Source of the DNA: JAFGJQ01 sp964586145
Lineage (GTDB): Bacteria; Planctomycetota; Phycisphaerae; UBA1845
Direction: 5' to 3'
Assembly (NCBI GenBank): GCA_964586145.1
Contig: CAZPHH010000005.1
Location: forward strand, 1 to 64,000
DNA: 64,000 bases
This document shows positions 52,313 through 61,733 of this stretch, piece by piece (the first letter of the stretch is position 1; each line of letters starts with the position of its first letter). Position numbers and translations under genes: made by a program. Below the pieces are notes generated by a model, which had not been told where the DNA came from, did no database searches, and saw only the letters and a list, made by a program, of their open reading frames with translations.

Positions 52313-55300
52313 TCAATCCACCGTGAGCTCATGCACCACACGCGGGTGCAGAAAAACCAGCCAGCACCGCCGCACCGGCCGGCCATGACACCGCGCCATG
52401 GCCCGGGCATACAGCCGCATCTGCATTCGGTAGGTCTCCGCTCGCGCGGACACCTCGTGGGCCGCAATGCGGTCCGTCTTGTAGTCCAGCAATTCTAATC
52501 CGTCCCCGCAAACCAGAACACCATCCACGATGCCCCGGACCACAACGGGCACCGGGCAGTCGCCCACTGTCGGGTCAAAGACGTCCGCCTGCTCGGTCGA
52601 CAGGAACATCTCCTCCCGGCGGAAGGATGCACCCGCCTGCCGCACCCGGCAGCCCAGCGGCGTGGTGAGGAACCACGCCACCGCGTCCGCGTCCACGGCC
52701 GCGGCTTCCGCCGGGGTCAGGACGCCTCTGTCCACCAGCCGGGCCGCCTCCCGCGCCACGGCGGCCGGACCGCCCGCCGCGTCCAGCGCCATGAATTGCA
52801 GCAGCCGGTGTGTGGCGGTCCCCAGTTCGGCCGCGGTAATCGGTCGTTCGCCCCCTCCCGCCAGGCTGGGCACGTCAAAGGCCAACGATGCCGAGATGCG
52901 CTCCCGCGGCTGGTCGTCCGGATCGCCCAGTGCGTCAAACGGCCGCTTCAACTCGCTGGCGGCCACCACGGCTCGGATCGAAGACTCCGCCAAGTGGGGA
53001 TAGGCGTAATCCAGCCGCTCCACGATCTCGTCCGCCTTCGACACTTGTCCTCCGACCGGCTCATCGGTCGGCAGAGGCCCCAGACCGGCCACGGCTGTCA
53101 ACAGGCCCGATTCGGCCGCCGGCGACGCTTCCTCGATCCGCCACGCCAACATGGCCTCCGACGTGTGCAGGTGCATTTCGTACAGTGTTGCCTCAGGGTT
53201 TCCCGACGGAGTTGCTTCGGTCAACCGGCAGACCTGATCCGGCGGCGCCGCGGCCAGCACGGGAATGATCCAGTCCATGGCCGAGCCGGCCGACGCGATG
53301 CGAAGCGGAGTGATTGGCTCTTGCGAGTCGCGATCTTCCCACGCCGCCTCCACACCCGTCAGGGCGGTGGTTCCGACCAGGATCAGACGCTCCTTTGCTC
53401 TTGTGAGGGCCACGTACAGCAGTCGCATTTCCTCCGCCCGCGTGGCCGACTCCACTTGTTCCGTCACCAGGTGGTGCAGCGCACAGGGGTATTCGATCAT
53501 CCGCTCGCGGTCGATGACTTTCAGGCCGACGCCGGCCTGGCGGTCGTACAGCATGCGCCCGCGGGCGTCCCGGAGGTTGAACGCCTTGCCCAGACCGGCC
53601 ACGAACACCACGGGGAACTCCAGCCCCTTGCTTGCGTGAATGGTCAGGATGCGGACGACGTTCTCCGACTCGCCCAGGGCCGGGGCCAGGCCGAAGTCCC
53701 CGTCTTCCTCGCGCAGCGACTCGATGAACGCCAGGAACCGGTGCAGCCCCTGTCGCTGGAACGTGCCGAACTGCCGCGCCCGTTCGTGCAGGCGGAGCAG
53801 GTTCGCCCGCCGCTGCGCCCCGCCGCGCAACCCTCCGACATACGCCAGGTATCCGGTTTCCTGGAGTATGCGCCACAACACGTCCGCCAGCGGCCGTTGC
53901 CGGGCGTCCTGCCGGTATCGGTGGATTGCCTGCCACGTGGCCCGGAGGCGGTTCGCCAGCGTTGCGTCCGCGCCGTCCTGGGCGTAGCGAGCCGCCACCT
54001 CGTGGAAGGGCACGGCGCGATCGTGCAGGCGAATCGTCGCCAGTTCATCTTCGTTGAAACGGTCACCCAGCACGCCCGAGCGCAGGACGGCCGCCAGCGG
54101 GATGTCCTGCTGCGGGTTGTCGAGCACCTGCAGGAGCGACAGCACCTCGCGCACTTCGAGTGTCTCGAAGAGGGCGCCGCGCCCCTCGGCATAGGCCGGT
54201 ATGCCCATTTTGGCCAGGAACTCCACCATCACCGACGCGGTATACGCCGCCGATCGCAGCAGAATCGCCACGTCCGCGTAGCGGAATTCGCCGCTGCGCA
54301 CCACGTCCTGGATTCGCCGGCCGATGAGAAAGGCTTCCCGCTCCGCGTCTCTCCAGGTGCCCGGATCGGCCACGTCCACGAAGCGCGGCGGCGTGGGTTT
54401 GCCAGCGCCCTCCGCTTCCTCGTCCGACGCCGCGGCCATTCGGTCGAGAACGTGCAACTCCACGGGCTTGCCGCCGGACTGCCGCGCATCGTCGCCGGGC
54501 CGCAACGCCGCCCGGTCGTCGTACTCGATGCCGCCCACGGCCTTGCGCATGATCGGGCGGAAGAGCAGGTTGACGGCCTCCAGGATCGTGGCCTGGCTGC
54601 GGTAGTTTCGCTGGAGCCGCACGCAGAGGCCGGCCGCACCCGGTGCATCGAAATCGACTTCCCGCTGCAGCAGAAGCTGCGGCTCGGCCAGTCGGAATCG
54701 GTAGATGCTCTGCTTCACGTCGCCGACCGTAAAGAGATTGCCGGCCTCGCCCGGCCGGCCTTCCCGGCTGACGCGCTTGAGAATGGCATCCTGGAGCGGG
54801 TTGATGTCCTGGTACTCATCCACCAGGACGTGCCGGAATCGTTCTTGCAACACGCGGCTCACGCTCTCATCCCGCCGGCAGAGCAGGCGGTATGCGTGCC
54901 GTTCCAGATCGGCGAAATCCAGGGCCCCGGCCAGGCGCTTTTCCGCCGCGTACCGCTCGACAAAGAGCCGCACCAGCGTGACGAGCGTTTCCACGTGCGG
55001 GGCCACCGTGTGCAGCCCCTCCACCAGCTCGTCTGACGTGAATCGGGCAAATCGCTTCCGCAGCCGCCGCTCAAAGAGCTTGTCTTTCGCGAATGCGAAG
55101 TGCTCGCGAGCGAGGTCGCGCGCCGCCAGCACGTCCGGATCGGCGTTTTTGCCCAGTGTCGGCGCGCCCTTGGAGCTCAAGGTGAAGGCGTTGATGGTTT
55201 CCTGCACCTCGTCGAAGGCCGCGTCTTCATCCAGGGCGTCCCGCCACTCGATGAGGGCCTGCTGGTAGTCGGCGATCAGGCCGCCGTAGAACGCCGCCGC

Positions 55301-56026
55301 GCTCGGCGATTCGCCGATTCGGCGTGCAAGCTTCTCGCATTCTGCAACCTGCCAGACGATTTCCGCGCCCAGGTGCTCACGCAGAATGTCAATGGTTTCC
55401 TTGGCGCCCTGTCGAACCCCCCAGACGGCGGCCTTCAGCCATTCCTCCGGCTCCGGCTGGCTGCCCACGTACGCCGCCAGCTTCCGCACGAGAATGGCAA
55501 GGGCCCCGTCGCGTCCCAGGCCGTACAGTTCGACCAGTTGCCGGAAGCCTTCGCCCAGCGGTTTGTCCGACTCGTACAGCTCTGCGAACAGGCCCTCGAT
55601 GACGCCCTGTTGGAGCAGCCGGGCCTCGTCCTCGTCCAGCACGACGGCCGCCGCGTCCACCCCCGCCAGGTGAAACCATCTCCGGATGACCCAGAGGCAG
55701 AACGCGTGGATGGTGGAGATCTGCGCCGTTTCGATCAGCCCGAGCTGGGTCCGCAGCCGGCCATCGTGGGGGCGGTCGGCCAGCCGGCCGCGGATGGCTG
55801 TGTGGATGCGCGACCGCATCTCCGCCGCCGCCGCCTCCGTGAAGGTCACCACCAGCAGCGAGTCCACCGAGCACTGCTGCGGCGGCGGGGCGTCGCACAG
55901 CAGGTACTCGCACCGGCCGGTCAGCACGGCGGTCTTGCCCGAACCGGCCGCCGCGGTCACGACCACGCTGCGGTCGATTGTCTCCACCGCCTGCCGTTGC
56001 TCGTCTGTGAACGTGATGCGACCCAC
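52313..56026 (-). CDS. addA: AddA helicase-nuclease subunit
   Basis: 1,237 residues with a GTG start, 7 nt after the addB stop. UvrD/RecB-type helicase: Q motif FTDEQRQAV, Walker A TAAAGSGKTAVLTGR, Ia LVVTFTEAAAAEMRSRI, II VLVDEYQDINPLQ, III GDVKQSIYRFR, V TIHASKGLEFPVVFVAG, VI LLYVALTRAKERL. The C-terminal RecB-type nuclease is kept (RGIVDGV, ELLDYKTDR, YRMQMRLYARAM). With AddB it resects double-strand breaks to allow RecA loading. The gene pair addB-addA is in the usual order. Confidence 0.96.
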   Translation of the reverse strand: MGRITFTDEQRQAVETIDRSVVVTAAAGSGKTAVLTGRCEYLLCDAPPPQQCSVDSLLVVTFTEAAAAEMRSRIHTAIRGRLADRPHDGRLRTQLGLIETAQISTIHAFCLWVIRRWFHLAGVDAAAVVLDEDEARLLQQGVIEGLFAELYESDKPLGEGFRQLVELYGLGRDGALAILVRKLAAYVGSQPEPEEWLKAAVWGVRQGAKETIDILREHLGAEIVWQVAECEKLARRIGESPSAAAFYGGLIADYQQALIEWRDALDEDAAFDEVQETINAFTLSSKGAPTLGKNADPDVLAARDLAREHFAFAKDKLFERRLRKRFARFTSDELVEGLHTVAPHVETLVTLVRLFVERYAAEKRLAGALDFADLERHAYRLLCRRDESVSRVLQERFRHVLVDEYQDINPLQDAILKRVSREGRPGEAGNLFTVGDVKQSIYRFRLAEPQLLLQREVDFDAPGAAGLCVRLQRNYRSQATILEAVNLLFRPIMRKAVGGIEYDDRAALRPGDDARQSGGKPVELHVLDRMAAASDEEAEGAGKPTPPRFVDVADPGTWRDAEREAFLIGRRIQDVVRSGEFRYADVAILLRSAAYTASVMVEFLAKMGIPAYAEGRGALFETLEVREVLSLLQVLDNPQQDIPLAAVLRSGVLGDRFNEDELATIRLHDRAVPFHEVAARYAQDGADATLANRLRATWQAIHRYRQDARQRPLADVLWRILQETGYLAYVGGLRGGAQRRANLLRLHERARQFGTFQRQGLHRFLAFIESLREEDGDFGLAPALGESENVVRILTIHASKGLEFPVVFVAGLGKAFNLRDARGRMLYDRQAGVGLKVIDRERMIEYPCALHHLVTEQVESATRAEEMRLLYVALTRAKERLILVGTTALTGVEAAWEDRDSQEPITPLRIASAGSAMDWIIPVLAAAPPDQVCRLTEATPSGNPEATLYEMHLHTSEAMLAWRIEEASPAAESGLLTAVAGLGPLPTDEPVGGQVSKADEIVERLDYAYPHLAESSIRAVVAASELKRPFDALGDPDDQPRERISASLAFDVPSLAGGGERPITAAELGTATHRLLQFMALDAAGGPAAVAREAARLVDRGVLTPAEAAAVDADAVAWFLTTPLGCRVRQAGASFRREEMFLSTEQADVFDPTVGDCPVPVVVRGIVDGVLVCGDGLELLDYKTDRIAAHEVSARAETYRMQMRLYARAMARCHGRPVRRCWLVFLHPRVVHELTVD

Positions 56027-56033
56027 GCCTTCG

Positions 56034-59000
56034 TTACCCCCCTCCCGCGGGCGCCTCGGCGGCCCGCAGCCGATCGAACACCTCCGATCGCTTCAGCGCC
56101 GGCAGGTCGCGCACCGGCGTGCGGCCAGGCTCGAACCGGCACACTGCCGCATATTTACACCACCCGCACGGGGAGAAGTCTCCCATTCGGTACGGCCGCA
56201 CCGCGACCTCTCCGTCCAGCACGCCGTCCGCCCATTCGCCCAGCCGGCGCCGTGTGTGCTCCAGCAGGCGTCGGAAGTCGTCCGCCTCGGCCGCGTCGGA
56301 CGCATCGACGCGCGCGATGCCGCCGTCCCTCTTCCGCGCCGCATGATACACCTCCGACCGGCCCGATCCGGCAAAATCCGCGTCCAGCGCCTCCATGCGG
56401 TCCATGTTCAGCACGCCCCGCGGGGCAAACACGCCTGCTGCGTCTGCGTCCGCCTCCTCCGCGTCGGACGGATGGTCCACCGCCCGATACGTCTCGATCA
56501 GGCTCACATAGAACGCGGCGGCCGGCTGGATCGCCCGGCCGCCCAGCGTCCGACCCCGATCCGCCAGCACCAGCAGGTAGCCCGGCAACTGCAGCGACAG
56601 CCCGTGGTACACGCTCGATAAATCCAGCCGCTTGTCGCGCGTTCGCTTGTAGTCAATCACCACGCCCAGCGTTTCGTCCGCCAGTTCCGCGAGGTCCACC
56701 CGGTCGATGAACCCGCGCAGACGCGCCTTGCGACCTTTCGGCGTGACAATGTCCAGCGCGGGCAGGCTGCCCGGCTCGTTCAGCCCGAACGCCAGCTCCG
56801 CCGCCCGCGGACGGAACCGGCCAGCCCGGGCGGCCCGTCGCTGGCCCCCCAGCACGCGCCGCAGGTCCGCCGCGCTGCGCCGGAGCATGTACAGGTCGCG
56901 CGGGCCCAGTTCCGTGCCGGCCTCGCGCACGGTCGCCTCCACCGTGGCCCGGCCGGACTCCAGCAGGTCCCACATCGTCGCGTCGTCCAGGGCGCCCAGC
57001 GATTGCCCGCGCGAGGCCACCTCCCGCACGAACTCTTCCAGGATCGCGTGATGAATGGTGCCCACGTCCACGGCGGCCAGCGCCGCCTCTTTTCGCTCCT
57101 CCAGGCGCAAACCGTACGAGGCAAAATGCTGGAACGGACAGGCCGCGAACATCTCCAGCCGAGACACGCTCGCCAGGAGCGGCTCCTTCACCAGGCGCCG
57201 CGTCACCGCGCCGCTGAGCCGGGCGTCGTTGCGATACGCCAGCGCGGCGAGGACCTTCGCCAGCGGACGCTGCAGGTCCTCCACCCGTCGGGCCGCCTCG
57301 TAGACGTCGTTCCACAAATCGCGGGTGTCCGCGTCGGCCTCCGCGGCCACGGCCGGCCGATGGCGGAACTCGAAGGCGAGCCGGCCGGCCAGGTCGCGTG
57401 ACGTCCACACGTTCCACGTCCGGCGGCTGCGAAACCCGTCATCCACGTGCAGCTCTCGCAGGTCCGGACACGCTTGGCGCAACGCCACCACATACGGTGA
57501 CGGCCGCAGCGCCTGCCCGTCCGCGTCCGCCAGGGCGTAGGTGACGTACGCCCGGTCCGACGCCCGCGTCAGCGCCGTGTACGCCAGCAGCGACTCCTCC
57601 AGGGCCCGCTGCCGCCGCGTGACACCCACCTGCACGCCCTGTTCCCGCAGCCAATCGCGATCCTCGTCGTTCAGAATGGCGTCTTCGGAGCCGACGTGCG
57701 GAAACGAGCCTTCGTTGAACCCCATGACGATGGCAATCCGGATCTCCGGGTGCCGGCTCCGCTCGATCGACCCCACCAGCACCTGATCGAGCATCGGCGG
57801 GGCCAGCCCCAGCGTCAGCTCGCTCAGCCCGGCCTCCACCACCTCCCCCAGCCGCGACACGTCCATCCGCTCGTCACCGAGCGAGGCGCACAGGTCATCC
57901 AGGAACCCCGCGATGTCACGGATGATCTGCCGATGCTCCTCGGCCAGGTCCAGGTTGCCGTCCGCGTCCGCTCGGTCCGCCCACTGGGCGAGCCGATCCG
58001 CCGCCTTCAGCGAGTCCAGCGCATCCTTCAGCCGGCGCGCCCACTCCGCACCCGTGCATGCGCCCGAGGCGGCCGCGTCATACCAGGCCGCCAGTCTCTC
58101 CACGACGGCTCGCCGAGCCCGGTCAATCCGATTCAGCCGATCCGCCGCGGCGGGCGACAGTACGTCGTCCGGCCGGTCCAGCGGCGACGTGCCCGGGGTG
58201 TGCCAGGCCTGGGCCTGCCGCCAGATCTCCGGGCCTTCCAGCCCGCAGGCCAGCAGATAGTTTTCCAGGGCATCCGCGGCGGCATCGTCAATCCCCAGCA
58301 TCCCCGTCTTGAGCAGCAGCCGCATCGCGGACAGCCGGAACGGCCGCTCGACCATCGCGATCAGCCCGCGCAGAAGCTCCACCGCCGGATGGTGCGACGT
58401 CGGGCGGCGACGATCGATGAAGAACGGGATTCTCCGCTCGGCCAGCAGGGCCGACAGCAGGTCGTGGTAGGGTCCCATGTCCCGCAGGATGACGGCGATG
58501 TCCCGATACCGGATTGCCCCGCGCCCCTCTCGCACCAGGTGACAGATCAATGACGCCACGTAGTCCGCTTCCGCCCGCCGATCGGACGCGGTCACCAGCG
58601 TGACATCGCGCGACGCCCCGGACGGCGCGGCGTCACCCTCCGCAAACAACAATCGCTCCAGACGGGCCAGCGCGGGACGGCGGGCGAATCGCGGCAGCGG
58701 ATCGGGCCGCAACAGAAGCGGTGCGATCACGTCCACGCCCGCCGCCGCGAAATCCGCCCGCAATTCCAGGTGCATGCGCTGGATCTTGCCGAACTGGTCC
58801 GTCGGTTCGACCGGCACGACGTCCCCGGCGCAGACCGCGTACTCCGGGTCGGCCATGACCGTGACCTCCATGCCCCGGACCCGGCGGCCCAACTCCACCA
58901 GCAACCGCCGTTGCTGCCCGGTGAAGCCCGCGAAACCGTCCACCCACACGCGTGCGGAGGACAACTCCGGCCACTGGTCAAGATGCTCTCGGGCCAGGGC

Positions 59001-59549
59001 CAGAGAAAGCGAGGGGTCCAGCTTGTCGTCACCCAGGAACGCCAGGTACGCCGCATAGAGAATCCGGAGATCATCAAGCTTGTGACGCAGCAGCGGGTCG
59101 CGGGCGTCGATCGCACGGGACCCGTCGAGCGCATCGGGCTCCACGGCCTCCGCCAGAAACTCGCTTACGGCCCGGGCCAACTCCTGCACGAGTCCCGGGC
59201 ACCGCTCCGTTCGCCGGTACAGTGTCAGACGGCTGTGCAGCTCTCCCAGCAGGTGCCGTAACACCAGCGTACGTCCGACGGAAGAAAGTGCCCGCCGCCG
59301 GGCGACCCCGCCGCGTTGCAGAATGCGAAACGCCAGTCGCTGGAAACTCAGGACTTCGGCCCGATGCGTGGCGCCCACGTCCGGATGGGACAGGAGGGCC
59401 CGTTCCGTCTGGAGGCTGGCCTGTTCCGGCACGAGCAAAATCAGACGCTCGTCCGACTCCGCGGACGTTTTGAGGTGCTGCCGCACGGAAGCCAGGCAGT
59501 GCGCCGTCTTGCCCGCCCCCGCCCGGCCAATGACAAACCGGACGGCCAT
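56034..59549 (-). CDS. addB: AddB helicase/nuclease subunit with Fe-S cluster
   Basis: About 1,171 residues from the ATG at 59549; an ATG at 59639 adds 30 poor residues. Walker A GRAGAGKT is at residues 8-15. The C-terminal RecB-like nuclease has GFIDRVDL and VVIDYKRT. The four Fe-S Cys are kept: FAACPFQHFA (about 805) and CGWCKYAAVC near the end, with the same spacing as B. subtilis AddB (C801; C1121, C1124, C1130). It works with AddA in double-strand break processing. Confidence 0.95.
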   Translation of the reverse strand: MAVRFVIGRAGAGKTAHCLASVRQHLKTSAESDERLILLVPEQASLQTERALLSHPDVGATHRAEVLSFQRLAFRILQRGGVARRRALSSVGRTLVLRHLLGELHSRLTLYRRTERCPGLVQELARAVSEFLAEAVEPDALDGSRAIDARDPLLRHKLDDLRILYAAYLAFLGDDKLDPSLSLALAREHLDQWPELSSARVWVDGFAGFTGQQRRLLVELGRRVRGMEVTVMADPEYAVCAGDVVPVEPTDQFGKIQRMHLELRADFAAAGVDVIAPLLLRPDPLPRFARRPALARLERLLFAEGDAAPSGASRDVTLVTASDRRAEADYVASLICHLVREGRGAIRYRDIAVILRDMGPYHDLLSALLAERRIPFFIDRRRPTSHHPAVELLRGLIAMVERPFRLSAMRLLLKTGMLGIDDAAADALENYLLACGLEGPEIWRQAQAWHTPGTSPLDRPDDVLSPAAADRLNRIDRARRAVVERLAAWYDAAASGACTGAEWARRLKDALDSLKAADRLAQWADRADADGNLDLAEEHRQIIRDIAGFLDDLCASLGDERMDVSRLGEVVEAGLSELTLGLAPPMLDQVLVGSIERSRHPEIRIAIVMGFNEGSFPHVGSEDAILNDEDRDWLREQGVQVGVTRRQRALEESLLAYTALTRASDRAYVTYALADADGQALRPSPYVVALRQACPDLRELHVDDGFRSRRTWNVWTSRDLAGRLAFEFRHRPAVAAEADADTRDLWNDVYEAARRVEDLQRPLAKVLAALAYRNDARLSGAVTRRLVKEPLLASVSRLEMFAACPFQHFASYGLRLEERKEAALAAVDVGTIHHAILEEFVREVASRGQSLGALDDATMWDLLESGRATVEATVREAGTELGPRDLYMLRRSAADLRRVLGGQRRAARAGRFRPRAAELAFGLNEPGSLPALDIVTPKGRKARLRGFIDRVDLAELADETLGVVIDYKRTRDKRLDLSSVYHGLSLQLPGYLLVLADRGRTLGGRAIQPAAAFYVSLIETYRAVDHPSDAEEADADAAGVFAPRGVLNMDRMEALDADFAGSGRSEVYHAARKRDGGIARVDASDAAEADDFRRLLEHTRRRLGEWADGVLDGEVAVRPYRMGDFSPCGWCKYAAVCRFEPGRTPVRDLPALKRSEVFDRLRAAEAPAGGG

Positions 59550-59708
59550 GCCGAAGTGGTATCCCAACCGGGTCCGTCGGTCAACGTATCCTGTCCGGCC
59601 GGACCCAGGCGCGTCAGAAGAAACTGAGGACCGGCCCATCGCCGCGGGCGCGACAAACGGGCCGGTCCTGCAGGGGACACGTCTGGGGAATCTACGACAA
59701 GGACCCGG

Positions 59709-60746
59709 TCAATCGAAGGCGTCTTCGTCCACTTCCTCCTCGTCGTCCTCTTCCTCTTGCTCTTCGTCTTCCTCCTCCAGATCCTCTTCTTCTTGCTCCT
59801 CTTCCTCCTCTTCCTCGTCGGCGTCCTCCTCTTCGACGCCTTCCTCTTCCTGGGCCTGGTCGGCCTCGGGATCCGCCGGCTCAACCGGCTCCTCCACCGG
59901 TGGAGGCGGTGGAGGCGGCGGGGGTGGCGGCGGCGGGGGCGCCGGTTTGGGTTCCGGTGGCGGCGGAGGCGGCGGGGGCGTGCTGACCGGCTTGGCCGGC
60001 GGCGGGGCGGGCTTGGTTTCGGGGGCCGGCGGCTTGTATTCCTCCCCTTCCTTCATCACCCGGATGCTCTTGATGACGACCGGTTCGACCGGCGTAACTT
60101 CTCCCTGCCGCGGATCGTACTTCGGGTGCATGCGCGTCTTGGTCGTCCGGATCAACTCCACCACGTCTATGCCCTGCACCACCTCGCCGAAAACCGTGTA
60201 CCCTTCCCGCCCGGGCCCCGGCCGATAGTCCAGCTTCTTCGTGTTGTCCACCACGTTGATGAAGAACTGGGACGTGGCGGAATTCGGGTCCCCCGTCCGC
60301 GCCATCGAAATCGTGCCGCGCACGTTCTTCAACCCGTTGTTCGACTCGATCTTGATCGGCGGCCGCAGGCCCTCTTTCTTGATGTCCATGTCCACGGTGT
60401 ACCCGCCGCCCTGAATCATGAAATCGGGAATCACGCGGTGGAAGATGGTGCCGACGAAGTACCCGTCGTTGACGTACTTCAGGAAGTTCTCCACCGTGAT
60501 CGGGGCCTTCTCCGCGTCCAGCTCCAGAACGATCACTCCCAGCGTGGTCTCCATGAGCACGCGGGGCTTGGTCACCGGTTTGCTCGCCGGCTGGGTGGCG
60601 GGGACCTTGGCCTCGACCGGCGGAGGGACCGGATCGGCCGATTCCTTCGGCGGAGGGCTGTCCGGCTGGGTCGGTTCGCCCGGTTGCCCGGAGGCCAGTG
60701 GGGAAACGGCAAACAACACACACAGAACGACAAGCGTTCGTTTCAT
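59709..60746 (-). CDS. Exported cyclophilin with polyproline and poly-acidic tail
   Basis: 345 residues from the ATG at 60746 (AGGAG eight bases upstream). A signal peptide (VVLCVLFAVSPLASG) is followed by a Pro-rich linker with PATQPAS. The peptidyl-prolyl isomerase domain (about 65-235) has FHRVIPDFMIQGGGYT, ISMARTGDPNSATSQFFINV and GYTVFGEVVQG, with the catalytic Arg. The last 110 residues are unusual: two proline runs (about 9 and 14) and then some 50 residues almost all Glu/Asp. It folds proline-containing proteins outside the cytoplasm; the tail could bind cations or partners. It lies upstream of addB on the same strand. Confidence 0.92.
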   Translation of the reverse strand: MKRTLVVLCVLFAVSPLASGQPGEPTQPDSPPPKESADPVPPPVEAKVPATQPASKPVTKPRVLMETTLGVIVLELDAEKAPITVENFLKYVNDGYFVGTIFHRVIPDFMIQGGGYTVDMDIKKEGLRPPIKIESNNGLKNVRGTISMARTGDPNSATSQFFINVVDNTKKLDYRPGPGREGYTVFGEVVQGIDVVELIRTTKTRMHPKYDPRQGEVTPVEPVVIKSIRVMKEGEEYKPPAPETKPAPPPAKPVSTPPPPPPPPEPKPAPPPPPPPPPPPPPPVEEPVEPADPEADQAQEEEGVEEEDADEEEEEEEQEEEDLEEEDEEQEEEDDEEEVDEDAFD

Positions 60747-60959
60747 CGCTATTTCTCCTGCACGCGGCGAGCACGTTCCAACCCGCTCAGCTTCGCCACC
60801 CCGCGCCCGGCGGCCCCGGAAAGAATAACGCGACGCTTCACGGGAATCAACGATCCGCCCCCGGCCGGAGGTCCGTCCGATTGGACCGATACGCCGCCCT
60901 TTGGTTCCGGCGACGGCCGGCCCTTCCGTTTCCCGATCCCTCGCCCGGGGGTACCATCG

Positions 60960-61733
60960 ATGGTCATGGTCGACCCCCTCGGCAACATCCGCATCATTCT
61001 GGTTCGGCCCAAGTTCGCCGGCAATGTAGGGGCTGTCGCCCGAGCCATGGCGAACATGAATCTGCAACAACTCTGTCTCGTGGCCCCCCAGTGTGATCCG
61101 CTTTCCCCGGACGCGCGCAAACCCGGCGTTCGGGCGGGAGCGATCCTTGAGGCCGCACGGACCGTCCAAACGCTCCGCGACGCTCTGGAGTCCGTGACCT
61201 ATACCGTGGCGACGAGCTGCCGAGGCGGGCTCTATCGCATGCAGATCGAAGTGACACCGCGCGACATGGCCGCCCGCGTCCTCACCCGGGCCCGGATCGG
61301 CCAAGCCGCCATCCTCTTCGGCCCCGAGGACAGCGGGCTGACCAACGAAGACCTCGTGAACTGTGATGCCGTCGTCCGCATCCCCAGCAGCCCCGCCTAC
61401 CCCTCGCTGAACCTCGCCCAGGCCGTCCTGATCGTCGCCTACGAACTGTTCCTCGCCGCGGCCGACACGGAAAGGCCGGTCCCCCCCGCCGCACCCGTGG
61501 ACAGGGCCGACGCCGCGACCCTGGACCGTCTCATGGGCAAGTACAGAACGGCCCTGCTGAAGATCGGCTACCTGCATCCGGAGAATCCGGAGCACCTGCT
61601 GTTCCCTCTGCGGGCCGTGCTTGGCCGTGCGGCGTTGACGAACGCCGAAGCCCGGATTCTGATGGGAATGGCCCAGCAGATGGAGTCGTTTGCCCGGCAG
61701 GGCGCCCCACCGAACCGGAGCGACAGCCCATGA
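60960..61733 (+). CDS. trmJ: tRNA 2'-O-methyltransferase, TrmJ family
   Basis: 257 residues from the ATG at 60960 (ATG at 60966 is equally possible). SpoU-class knot fold: IRIILVRPKFAGNVGAVARA (motif 1), AAILFGPEDSGLTNEDL (motif 2) and IPSSPAYPSLNLAQAVLIV (motif 3). The helical C-terminal extension (LMGKYRTALLKIGYLHPEN) is the TrmJ type. It methylates ribose at position 32 of tRNA. The stop overlaps the dprA start as ATGA. Confidence 0.92.
   Translation: MVMVDPLGNIRIILVRPKFAGNVGAVARAMANMNLQQLCLVAPQCDPLSPDARKPGVRAGAILEAARTVQTLRDALESVTYTVATSCRGGLYRMQIEVTPRDMAARVLTRARIGQAAILFGPEDSGLTNEDLVNCDAVVRIPSSPAYPSLNLAQAVLIVAYELFLAAADTERPVPPAAPVDRADAATLDRLMGKYRTALLKIGYLHPENPEHLLFPLRAVLGRAALTNAEARILMGMAQQMESFARQGAPPNRSDSP

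Noticed and set aside
59757..60959. N-terminal extension of the trmJ frame with a Leu/Phe-rich start
   Set aside because: The apparent hydrophobic segment is the complement of the poly-Glu tail of the cyclophilin gene. TrmJ homology begins only at 60960.
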